Under the pieces are notes generated by a model. That model searched no databases. It was not told the DNA's origin and saw only the letters and a program-made list of their open reading frames with translations. Shown here piece after piece: positions 25,655 to 33,445 of a stretch of 64,000 nucleotides of DNA. The translations under genes were made by a program, and so were the position numbers. Numbering within the stretch: the first letter of the stretch is position 1; each line of letters begins with the position of its first letter. This DNA comes from Micromonospora saelicesensis (lineage in GTDB: Bacteria; Actinomycetota; Actinomycetes; Mycobacteriales; Micromonosporaceae), in the NCBI RefSeq assembly GCF_900091575.1, contig NZ_FMCR01000003.1:496001-560000 (forward strand). Direction: 5' to 3'.

Positions 25655-28075
25655 GTGGAACAACGAATGCGACGGGCGACCCGAGGACGGGTCGCAGCGC
25701 TCGCGACAGTCGGCCTGATGCTGGCCACGGGGTTCGTCGCCCCGGCGGCGCCGGTCCAGGCCGCCGACACGAACCTCGTCGTCAACGGCGGGTTCGAGGA
25801 CGGCCTGACCAACTGGTTCGTCAACAACGGAAACGCCTCCGACGGCGCCCAGTTGTCGGCCACGTCGGACGCCTACGCCGGCGCGAACGCGGCGCTCGTC
25901 ACCAGCCGGACGACCACCGGGTCCGGCCCGATGCAGGACCTCAGCGGCAAGGTGCAGGCCGGCCAGGCCTACACCCTCACGGCCCGCATCAAGTACGAGA
26001 ACGAGAGCGGACCGGCGACGAAGCAGTTCTTCGCCACCATGCACTACGGCGGTGCCACCTACACCAACCTCGTCAGCGTGACGGCGACGAAGGGCCAGTG
26101 GGCGCAGTTCAACGGAACGTTCACGATCCCGACGGCGCAGAGCGTGTCGACGGCGCGCCTGTTCTTCGAGACCCCCTGGACGAGCACACCGTCCACCGAC
26201 CCGGCTCTGCACCTGATGGACTTCAAGCTCGACGACGTGTCAGTGGTCGGCGCCGCGCCACCCGCGCCCGCGTCGAAGACCATCGAGGTGGTCGGCAAGC
26301 TGCCCGGGGAGCACAACCCGTTGATCGGGCACAAGTTCGGGGCTGACGGTTTCGGCCTCGTGCACGACGGCCGGGTCTACATGTACATGACCAACGACAC
26401 CCAGGGTTACGCCCCGAACCCGACCACTGGCGTCTCGCCGGGGATCAACTACGGCGACATCAACCAGATCACGGTGATCTCCTCGGAGGACCTCGTGAAC
26501 TGGACGGACCACGGTGAGATCCAGGTCGCCGGCCCCAACGGGGTGGCCCCGTTCACCGCCAACTCGTGGGCTCCTGGCATCACCAAGAAGGTGGTGAACG
26601 GAGTGGAGAAGTTCTTCCTCTACTACGCCAACGGCGGTGGCTCCAGCAACGTGATCACGGGTGCGTCGCCGCTCGGCCCGTGGACCAGCGAGCGCACGAG
26701 CACGCTGATCGACGGCCGTACCCCCGGCGCCGAGGCCGTCGCGTGGAAGTTCGACCCGGCCCCGTTCGTCGACGACGACGGCCAGCCGTACCTCTACTTC
26801 GGTGGTGGTCCCGCGTCGACGAGCATGCCGCCGGCCGAGCGCTTCAACAACCCGAAGAACATCCGGTCGATCGAACTCGGCGACGACATGGTCTCCACCG
26901 AGGGAACGGCCGCGGTGGTCGACGCCCCGGTCGCCTTCGAGGCGGGCCACGTCTTCAAGCGCCAGGGTAAGTACTACTTCTCGTACTCCTCGCACTTCGG
27001 CGGGAACGACTTCGGTGGCAGCCAGCAGCCGCTCCCCGGTTACCCAGGGGGTGGCCAGATCGGCTACATGATCTCCGACGGGCCGATGTCGTGGCCGAAG
27101 GAGACCTACGCCGGTGTGCTCTTCCCGAACCAGTCGCAGTTCTTCGGGGCCGGCACCGGTGGCAACAACCACCAGTCGGTGTTCGAGTTCGGGGGTAAGT
27201 ACTACTTCACGTACCACGCCCCGACGCTGAACAAGCGCATCAACGGCAACACCACGCAGGGGTACCGCAGCCCGCACATCCAGGAACTGACCTTCAACCC
27301 GGACGGCACCATCCAGCAGGTCGTCGGCACCTACGCCGGCGTGGACCAGGTCCGCGACTTCGACCCGTACCGCGTCTTCGAGGCCGAGACCTTCGGCTGG
27401 AGCAAGGGCGTCGCGACCACGAAGGTCGACGGCAGCTCGGCCCAGTTCGGTGGCGCGGCACCCAACCTCGTGGTCCGCGACATCGACAACGGGGACTGGA
27501 CGGCGCTGTCCTCGGTGAACTTCGGGGACAACGGCGCGCAGAGCCTGACGGCGCGGGTGCGTGCGCTCGCCGCCGGAGGGCAGATCCAGGTCCGGCTGGA
27601 CGACGTCAACGGTCCCGTCGTCGGCACTGTCGCCGTGGACACGCCGGTCGGACAGTGGGCCGAGGTGACCGCCGAACTTGACGGCGTCAGCGGCGTGCAC
27701 GACGTCTACTTCACCTACACCGACCCGGCCGGCGTCGACCTCTTCGAGATCGACAACTGGGCCTTCGCGGCGGACAGCCTCGACCTGCCCGTCACGCTCA
27801 GCGCGTCCACGCGGTGCGTGGGCGGCAAGGCGTACGTGGCGGTGCAGGCGCGCAACGACCACGACGCGCCGGTGGGCATCACCCTCGAGACGCCGTACGG
27901 CGAGCGCTCGTTCACGGCCGTCGCGCCGGGCGCGAACGCCTACCAGTCCTTCAACACCCGCGCCGAGTCGGTGCCGGCGGGTTCGGCGACGGTCCGGGTG
28001 ACCGGGGCGATCGGCGGACACGACGTGACGACCGTCCGCACCGTGCAACACCCCGCCGGCACCTGCGGCGGATAA
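25655..28075 (+). CDS. Secreted GH43 glycosidase with N-terminal CBM and CBM6-like domain
   Basis: 806 aa; GTG start has AAGGAGG 7 nt upstream. Signal peptide to about residue 36 (APVQAA). Order: CBM4/9-like jelly roll (about 38-195, NLVVNGGFEDGLTNWF); GH43 propeller (about 208-560) with Asp in KFGADGFGLVHDGR, Asp in FDPAPFVDDDG and Glu in FEAGHVFKRQGKYY; CBM6-like domain (about 570-708, FEAETFGW); and the C-terminal ~95-residue domain shared with the upstream GH43 gene. Arabinoxylan arabinofuranosidase or xylosidase activity is likely; the exact bond is not readable. Confidence 0.88.
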   Translation: MEQRMRRATRGRVAALATVGLMLATGFVAPAAPVQAADTNLVVNGGFEDGLTNWFVNNGNASDGAQLSATSDAYAGANAALVTSRTTTGSGPMQDLSGKVQAGQAYTLTARIKYENESGPATKQFFATMHYGGATYTNLVSVTATKGQWAQFNGTFTIPTAQSVSTARLFFETPWTSTPSTDPALHLMDFKLDDVSVVGAAPPAPASKTIEVVGKLPGEHNPLIGHKFGADGFGLVHDGRVYMYMTNDTQGYAPNPTTGVSPGINYGDINQITVISSEDLVNWTDHGEIQVAGPNGVAPFTANSWAPGITKKVVNGVEKFFLYYANGGGSSNVITGASPLGPWTSERTSTLIDGRTPGAEAVAWKFDPAPFVDDDGQPYLYFGGGPASTSMPPAERFNNPKNIRSIELGDDMVSTEGTAAVVDAPVAFEAGHVFKRQGKYYFSYSSHFGGNDFGGSQQPLPGYPGGGQIGYMISDGPMSWPKETYAGVLFPNQSQFFGAGTGGNNHQSVFEFGGKYYFTYHAPTLNKRINGNTTQGYRSPHIQELTFNPDGTIQQVVGTYAGVDQVRDFDPYRVFEAETFGWSKGVATTKVDGSSAQFGGAAPNLVVRDIDNGDWTALSSVNFGDNGAQSLTARVRALAAGGQIQVRLDDVNGPVVGTVAVDTPVGQWAEVTAELDGVSGVHDVYFTYTDPAGVDLFEIDNWAFAADSLDLPVTLSASTRCVGGKAYVAVQARNDHDAPVGITLETPYGERSFTAVAPGANAYQSFNTRAESVPAGSATVRVTGAIGGHDVTTVRTVQHPAGTCGG

Positions 28076-28102
28076 CCCCTCATAGCGGAGAACGGAGATC
28101 AC

Positions 28103-28735
28103 ATGAACACATACAAACGGCGGCAGACACTCGCGGCCGGCGTCGTCGGCGCCGTGCTGACCGGAGCGGCGGTGCTGCCGTCGCCCGCACTGGCCGAGCC
28201 CGGTGACGACGCCAGCGTGCGGGTCACTGTCGACATCGACGAGATCAGGGAACCGGGCGTGCTCGCCCTGTCGATCGCCGGCGACGCCGTCGCGCTGTCC
28301 GAGGACGGCTCGACGCTGCTGGTACGCCAGTTCGTCGGCACGCTGCCGACGGTGACGGTCACCGACACCCGCGTCGCCGACGAGGTGCCCGACGGCGCCA
28401 ACTGGGCGGTGCTCGGCAGCGCGACCGACTTCGCCGGCGCCGCCGGCCAGGCGCCGATCACCGCCGACCACTTCGGCTGGAAGCCCCGCCTGCTCGACGG
28501 CGGGGAGACCGGCCTGGTCACCGAGGGCGAGGAGGTGGTGACCAGCCTGGACGAGCCGACCCAGCCGGGCAACAATGTCGGCCTCGTCGACCAGGAGCTG
28601 TTGGTCTCGGCCTTCGACTCCGAGGCCGTCGCCAGCGACTCGTACTCGGTCAATGCCGACCTGTACCTGCGGACCCCCGCGGAGGTCGCCGCCGGCGCGT
28701 ACAGCTCCACGCTCACGCTCTCACTGTTCGAGTAG
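28103..28735 (+). CDS. Secreted WxL-like surface protein
   Basis: 210 aa with a signal peptide ending PALAEP (about residue 33). The mature part is a single beta-rich domain containing ANWAVLGSATDF near residue 95 and HFGWKPRLL near 125, then an all-beta tail ending YSSTLTLSLFE. This pattern resembles the WxL cell-wall-binding domain as it occurs in actinomycetes. The next gene encodes a DUF916-like protein, the usual partner of WxL proteins in Firmicutes. Starts 27 nt after the second GH43 gene, so likely co-transcribed with it. Role inferred: surface anchoring. Confidence 0.7.
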   Translation: MNTYKRRQTLAAGVVGAVLTGAAVLPSPALAEPGDDASVRVTVDIDEIREPGVLALSIAGDAVALSEDGSTLLVRQFVGTLPTVTVTDTRVADEVPDGANWAVLGSATDFAGAAGQAPITADHFGWKPRLLDGGETGLVTEGEEVVTSLDEPTQPGNNVGLVDQELLVSAFDSEAVASDSYSVNADLYLRTPAEVAAGAYSSTLTLSLFE

Positions 28736-28739
28736 TGGC

Positions 28740-28773
28740 CTGGGCGGGGGTCCCGGACCGGGCCCCCGCCCAG
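28740..28773. terminator. Hairpin between WxL-like and DUF916-like genes
   Basis: Perfect 11-bp stem (28740-28750 with 28763-28773), 12-nt loop, directly after the TAG at 28733-28735. It may attenuate rather than stop read-through into the DUF916-like gene 22 nt further on. Confidence 0.5.
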
Positions 28774-28795
28774 CCCCGTGCCGAAGGGCCGATTC

Positions 28796-29875
28796 ATGAC
28801 CGTCACCCCGCTGCACCGGGCGCTCGTCGTCCTCGCCGTCGCGTCCCTCGCGGTTGCGGCCGCGCCGACCGCGGCGGCGGCGGAACCGGACCCGAAGGCC
28901 CTGACGTGGACGGTCCAACCGGCCACCGCGACCGGGCCGGACCAACGCCGATGGATCAACGCCAGCCTCGACCCGGGGCAGGCCGTGACCGAGCACCTGG
29001 CGGTACGGAACTTCAGCCGTACCGCCGTCGCCTTCTCCCTGAAGGCCGCCGACGGCTACCTCACCGACAAGGGCCGCTTCAACATGCTGTCGTCCGACCG
29101 TCCCTCGGTCGACGGCGGCACCTGGATCGACGTGCAGGAGAAGGTCACCGTCGGCCCCAACGAGACACGGGTGGTGCCGTTCACGATCACGGTGCCCCCG
29201 GGCGCCACGCCGGGTGACCACCCGGCCGGCATCGCCGCGACCGTCACCAGCACCGGCGGCACTGTCAACGTCGAGAGCCGTGTCGGCTTCCGGGTGATGC
29301 TGCGGGTGAACGGCTCCGCGCAGGCCGCCCTGGCCGTCCGGGGCCTCCGCGCGACGTACTCCCCGTCGTGGAACCCCTTCGCCGGTGGCACGGTACGGGT
29401 CCGCTACACCGTCGAGAACGACGGCAACGTCTGGGTCGGCGGAACGAGTCGGGTGGCGATGTCCGACCTCCTGGGCCGGAGCAGCCACGAGGCCACCAGT
29501 GCCGTCGAGGAGTTGCTGCCCGGCGGCGTTCGGACGGTGGAGACCCGGGCCGACGGCGTCTGGGCCATGGTCCGCCTCCGCACGACAGTCAGCACCTCGC
29601 CGACGCTGCTCGGCGACGGCCAGGCCGGGGCCGACCTCCGACCGGCCTCGGCCACCGTCACCACCTGGGTCGTCCCGTGGGCTCAGCTCGCACTGTTGGG
29701 TCTGCTTGCCGGCCTGCTCGTGGGGCTGCGAGCGGCGGCCCGGCACCGGCGGCGTCGGCTGGCCGGGCTGCTGGCCCGTGCGAGGCAGGAGGGCCGGCAG
29801 GAGGGTCAGGAGTCCGTGCTCGTCGGGGGCGCGCCCGCTGCTGCCGAGCCCGACGCGGGCGACGCCCGCCGGTGA
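28796..29875 (+). CDS. DUF916-like (WxL-interacting type) membrane-anchored protein
   Basis: 359 aa from ATG 28796 (GAAGGG upstream; an in-frame start at 28778 is less likely). Signal peptide to about residue 30, then an immunoglobulin-like domain (about 35-150) with ARNF-type VRNFSRTAVAF and PFTITVPPGATPGDHPAGI, typical of DUF916, a second beta domain (about 160-290), one membrane span (WAQLALLGLLAGLLVGL near 305) and a highly basic, then acidic cytosolic tail. In Firmicutes such proteins hold WxL proteins at the peptidoglycan; the same role is inferred here for the preceding gene product. Confidence 0.75.
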   Translation: MTVTPLHRALVVLAVASLAVAAAPTAAAAEPDPKALTWTVQPATATGPDQRRWINASLDPGQAVTEHLAVRNFSRTAVAFSLKAADGYLTDKGRFNMLSSDRPSVDGGTWIDVQEKVTVGPNETRVVPFTITVPPGATPGDHPAGIAATVTSTGGTVNVESRVGFRVMLRVNGSAQAALAVRGLRATYSPSWNPFAGGTVRVRYTVENDGNVWVGGTSRVAMSDLLGRSSHEATSAVEELLPGGVRTVETRADGVWAMVRLRTTVSTSPTLLGDGQAGADLRPASATVTTWVVPWAQLALLGLLAGLLVGLRAAARHRRRRLAGLLARARQEGRQEGQESVLVGGAPAAAEPDAGDARR

Positions 29876-29936
29876 CCCGTCGGCGCGAGGGAATCACGCT
29901 GCCGGATCGCGGCGAGGCGCCGCCCGGTCCGCGGCC

Positions 29937-31250
29937 TCAGGGCTTGGACCGGCCCAGCAGCCAGCGCAGGATGCTGGCGTCCTCGTAGGTCGGCCCGAAC
30001 GCCGCGTGGTAGTCCGGCAACGAGAACGCGGCGTCGGCGTACTCGGTGTAGCGCACCAGGTCGGCGGCCTGCTCCGGCGTCTTACCCCGGGCGGCGTACG
30101 CCTGCCGCAGCACGGCCGTGGAGTTACGCGCGCCCGAGACGTTGAGCAGGTGGTCGTGCTCGCCGTGGGTGATCCACACCGGCACCTCGGCCGCCGCGAT
30201 GGCGGTCGCCTGGGTGGCGTTGACCGGGAAACCACCGGTCACCAACCCGCCGGCGAACAGGTCCGGACGCTTGGCGAACGCCTCCCAGAGCAGTTGGGAA
30301 CCGTACGACACCGTGGTCGCGTACACCCGACGGGTGTCCACCGCGAACTGGCCGACGAACTGGTCGAGCAGCTTGACCAGCAGGTCCGCCTCGGCAGCCC
30401 CACCGACCCGCTGGTGCTGGGGCGCCAGGACGATGACGTCCTCGGCGGTGCCGGTCCACCGCGGTTGGAGCCACGCGGTCGCCGGGATGTCGGCGGCGAG
30501 TTGGACGCCGAGGTTGTCACCGTCCCAGCCCATCCCGTGACCGGGCAGGACGACCATCAGTGGGTACTTGCGGCCCGGCTGGTAGTTCTTCGGCAGGTGG
30601 TAGTGGTACGGCAGCACCATTCCGCCACTCAGGAACGAGCCGTAGGTGAACTCGTCGACCAGTTGGTTGACAGGCTTCTCGGTGACCGGTCGGGAGTCGC
30701 GCGGGGTGGCCCGGGCGAGCACCGGCCCCTTGCCGGCCCCGCGGCCGGGCTGGCCGTGCACGTCCTTGCGCTGCACGACCCGGGTCGGCAGCTCGGGATT
30801 GACCTTCACGGTGCAGAGGAAGGTCGGGCACTTGGAGACGATGACCGTCGAGCCGCCGGTGTCGGCGGGGTCGAGTTCGACGATGACGTACCTGCCCGGC
30901 GCCGATCGGTGGTCGGCGCGGGTGCCCGGCGTCCCGTTGGTGTAGGTGTGGGTGACGGTCCGGTCGGCGAGCTTCGGCAGGTCCTCGATGGGGTTGAAGC
31001 GGAAGTTGTAGATGGTGTCGGTCACCGAGAACGTGGCGGTGTCGAGGGTGCGGGGGTTGACCGTGGCCCCGTACTCGATCGCCACCGCCGAGACCTTCTG
31101 GCCGTACGTGTAGACGGTGGTGATCGGGGTGATGCTGCGGATTCCGTCCGTGGCGCCCCGGCTGCCGCTCGCGCTGCCGTACGCCGTGCCGGAGGCGCCG
31201 GCCAGGACGAGGGTGGCAGCGAGCGGGATCAGTCCTTTTCGCAGTCTCAT
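29937..31250 (-). CDS. Secreted alpha/beta-hydrolase (PHB-depolymerase/feruloyl-esterase-like)
   Basis: 437 aa; ATG 31250 with AAAGGA upstream; signal peptide to about residue 25. N-terminal beta domain (about 35-190), then an alpha/beta-hydrolase (about 200-437) with oxyanion-side PLMVVLPGHGMG, nucleophile region TTVSYGSQ near 322, HGEHDHLL near 372 and DYHAAFG near 420. The nucleophile elbow reads T-V-S-Y-G, lacking the first Gly of GxSxG. Probably de-esterifies plant polysaccharide. Its promoter carries the same 27-bp operator as the CUT1 operon. Confidence 0.8.
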   Translation of the reverse strand: MRLRKGLIPLAATLVLAGASGTAYGSASGSRGATDGIRSITPITTVYTYGQKVSAVAIEYGATVNPRTLDTATFSVTDTIYNFRFNPIEDLPKLADRTVTHTYTNGTPGTRADHRSAPGRYVIVELDPADTGGSTVIVSKCPTFLCTVKVNPELPTRVVQRKDVHGQPGRGAGKGPVLARATPRDSRPVTEKPVNQLVDEFTYGSFLSGGMVLPYHYHLPKNYQPGRKYPLMVVLPGHGMGWDGDNLGVQLAADIPATAWLQPRWTGTAEDVIVLAPQHQRVGGAAEADLLVKLLDQFVGQFAVDTRRVYATTVSYGSQLLWEAFAKRPDLFAGGLVTGGFPVNATQATAIAAAEVPVWITHGEHDHLLNVSGARNSTAVLRQAYAARGKTPEQAADLVRYTEYADAAFSLPDYHAAFGPTYEDASILRWLLGRSKP

Positions 31251-31329
31251 GCGGGTCCTTTCTCGGGGGTGGTGCGCTCAGTCAGCGATCCCGCCCGGGA
31301 CCGGGAGTGGGACGGGTCGGAGGCGAGCC

Positions 31330-31380
31330 GGTCGCTAAACTGATTTAGCAGAGCATCGATGGCGGGCCCGGCGGTGTCAA
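31330..31380 (-). promoter_or_regulatory. Promoter and LacI operator of the esterase gene
   Basis: On the minus strand: TTGACA (31375-31380), 17-nt spacer, GATGCT (31352-31357), then GCTAAATCAGTTTAGC (31334-31349). Layout and 27 consecutive bases (31330-31356) match the CUT1 promoter at 18177-18227, so one LacI protein should control both. Confidence 0.7.
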
Positions 31381-31491
31381 TACCGAGCGCGCAACAAGCC
31401 GGGAGCCCGTGCCACCGACGGCCCGGACCACGCTGGCCCGCGCGCCCGATCTCTCTCGCGAGCACTGCAACAAACCTGCAAGCGTCAGCTA

Positions 31492-31521
31492 TTGCCTTCA
31501 GGGAAACCGCTTTCCTACGAT
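31492..31521 (+). promoter_or_regulatory. Candidate pectate lyase promoter with palindromic operator
   Basis: TTGCCT (31492-31497), 18-nt spacer, TACGAT (31516-31521). The palindrome GGAAACCGCTTTCC (31502-31515, half-sites GGAAA/TTTCC) fills the spacer, a classic repressor position. Distinct from the CTAAA/TTTAG sites. Confidence 0.45.
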
Positions 31522-31738
31522 TGCGTTGCATCGATGTTTCATTTGACGGTCGGGCGAGCGGCGTTACCGGGCACACCCCGTTCGCACGACACGTCCCTGC
31601 TTCTACCAGGGCGCGAGAGACCTCGATGAAATCCTCGCGATTGACTGTCGCCAATTTGAATGATGTTCGTCGGCAGGTGCGGTCGCGATGTCCGTCGGGG
31701 CGAAGCCTGGAACGAGACGAATGAGAAGGTGAGGCGAC

Positions 31739-33301
31739 ATGAGACGACCAGTCGTGTTGCGACGTCAGGCGGTATTGGCCGGAGCGGCTGCGGCGGCCGT
31801 GGTGATCGCGGCCGGGGTGGTGCTGCCGGCCCCGCAGGCATCGGCGGCGGTCGGTAACGCCACCGGCTACGCCACCCAGAACGGCGGGACCACCGGCGGT
31901 GCGGGCGGGCAGACGGTGCGGGCCAGCACGGGCACGGCGATCCACGCGGCACTGTGCGGTCGGACCAGCAGCAGCACCCCGATCACCATCGAGGTGACCG
32001 GGACCATCAACCACGGCAACACCAGCAAGGTGTCCGGGTCGAGCTGCAACACCGCAGCGGGCGTGATCGAGCTCAAGCAGATCAGCAACGTCACCATCAT
32101 CGGGGTCGGCAGCGGCGCCGTCTTCGACCAGCTCGGCATCCACATCCGCGACTCCAGCAACATCATCATCCAGAACGTGACGGTGCGGAACGTCAAGAAG
32201 TCGGGCTCGCCCACCTCCAACGGTGGGGATGCCATCGGCATGGAGAGCACGGTCCGCAACGTCTGGGTCGACCACGTCACCCTGGAAGCCTCGGGCGGGG
32301 AGTCCGAGGGGTACGACGGCCTCTTCGACATGAAGGACAACACCCAGTACGTGACGTTGTCCTACAGCATCCTGCGCAACTCCGGTCGTGGCGGTCTCGT
32401 CGGGTCCAGCGAGAGCGACCTGTCGAACGGCTTCATCACGTACCACCACAACCTCTACGAGAACATCGACTCCCGCACACCGTTGCTGCGCGGCGGGGTC
32501 GCCCACATCTACAACAACCACTACGTGAGCCTGCATGAATCCGGGATCAACTCCCGGGCGGGAGCCAGGGCCAAAGTGGAGAACAACTACTTCCGCGACT
32601 CCAAGGATGTCCTGGGCACCTTCTACACCAACGAGCGCGGCTACTGGCAGGTCGCCGGCAACGTCTTCGACAACGTGACCTGGTCCAGCGCCGGCAGCGA
32701 GAACTACCCCGCCGGCCCCAACCCGACCTCCAACACCACGGTCAGCATCCCGTACCCGTACAGCCTCGACGGGGCGAGCTGCGTGCCGGACATCGTCCGT
32801 CAGACGGTCGGCGCCAACACGGGCCTGAAGGTGTCCAACGGCAGTTGCTCGCCGCAGACACCGCCGCCCACCACCCCGCCGCCGACCACGCCTCCGCCCA
32901 CGACGCCCCCGCCCACCACGCCCCCGCCCACGGGTGGGACCAACCTCAGCCTGGGCGCCGGTGCTGACGGCTCCAGCAAGGCCAGCGGGACCAGCTACGG
33001 CAACGTGCGCGACGGCAGCCTGAGCACCTACTGGTCGCCGGCCGGGTCGACCGGCACGATCTCGATCAAGTGGGGCTCGGCGACCCAGGTGTCCCGGGTG
33101 GTGATCCGCGAGCCGTCCGGCACCCAGGGCTCCATCGGGTCCTGGCAGCTGATCAACAACGACAACGGAGCCGTCCTGGCTTCCGGTAGCGGGGCCGGTT
33201 CGATCACCTTCCCGGCCGCCGCGATGAGCAAGATCAACTTCAAGATCAACAGCTCCAGCGGTACGCCACGGGTCGGCGAGTTCGAGACGTACGCCAGCTA
33301 G
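31739..33301 (+). CDS. Secreted pectate lyase (PL1) with C-terminal binding module
   Basis: 520 aa. Signal peptide to about residue 36 (ASAAVG). PL1 parallel beta-helix (about 40-380) shows the family signature VWVDHVTLE near 178, a calcium-site segment LFDMKDNTQYVTLSYS near 196, and RTPLLRGG. A linker of five PPPTT-type units (about 378-398) leads to a C-terminal beta-sandwich (about 400-520, NLSLGAGADGSSKAS, TYWSP) of the F5/8 type C or CBM kind. It cleaves polygalacturonate outside the cell, giving products that the KduD-type pathway at the window start could use. Confidence 0.93.
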   Translation: MRRPVVLRRQAVLAGAAAAAVVIAAGVVLPAPQASAAVGNATGYATQNGGTTGGAGGQTVRASTGTAIHAALCGRTSSSTPITIEVTGTINHGNTSKVSGSSCNTAAGVIELKQISNVTIIGVGSGAVFDQLGIHIRDSSNIIIQNVTVRNVKKSGSPTSNGGDAIGMESTVRNVWVDHVTLEASGGESEGYDGLFDMKDNTQYVTLSYSILRNSGRGGLVGSSESDLSNGFITYHHNLYENIDSRTPLLRGGVAHIYNNHYVSLHESGINSRAGARAKVENNYFRDSKDVLGTFYTNERGYWQVAGNVFDNVTWSSAGSENYPAGPNPTSNTTVSIPYPYSLDGASCVPDIVRQTVGANTGLKVSNGSCSPQTPPPTTPPPTTPPPTTPPPTTPPPTGGTNLSLGAGADGSSKASGTSYGNVRDGSLSTYWSPAGSTGTISIKWGSATQVSRVVIREPSGTQGSIGSWQLINNDNGAVLASGSGAGSITFPAAAMSKINFKINSSSGTPRVGEFETYAS

Positions 33302-33357
33302 ACGAGTGTCGCTCGGCCGATCGCCGTCGGAACCTTCGTCGGGGCGGATGCGGTTCT

Positions 33358-33405
33358 GAGCGGTATACCTCAGAGGCATATTTATACCTCTGAGGTATAC
33401 CGCTC
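33358..33405. repeat. Nested AT-rich inverted repeat between convergent genes
   Basis: Perfect 19-nt arms (33358-33376 and 33387-33405) around a 10-nt AT-rich centre. Each half is itself a palindrome: TATACCTCTGAGGTATA (33383-33399, perfect about its central base) and TATACCTCAGAGGCATA (33364-33380, one mismatch). It sits between the pectate lyase stop (33301) and the radical SAM stop (33446), so bidirectional termination is the simple reading; the nested dyads also resemble a pair of repressor sites. Confidence 0.7.
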
Positions 33406-33445
33406 CTCGGCGGATCCACCTGGGCGGGTCAGCCGAGCGCGTCCG

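Larger units (their letters stand above)
31251..31738. other. 488-bp divergent intergenic region
   Basis: Holds the esterase promoter/operator (31330-31380, minus), the pectate lyase promoter with a second operator type (31492-31521, plus) and a pectate lyase leader of about 200 nt. Frames within it look non-coding. Confidence 0.6.

Noticed and set aside
26240..28471. Minus-strand open frame of about 743 codons over the second GH43 gene
   Set aside because: Complement of a well-supported multidomain gene; no recognisable motif.
31247..33379. Minus-strand open frame of about 710 codons over the pectate lyase
   Set aside because: Antisense shadow of the PL1 gene and its promoter; low-complexity composition and no start signal.
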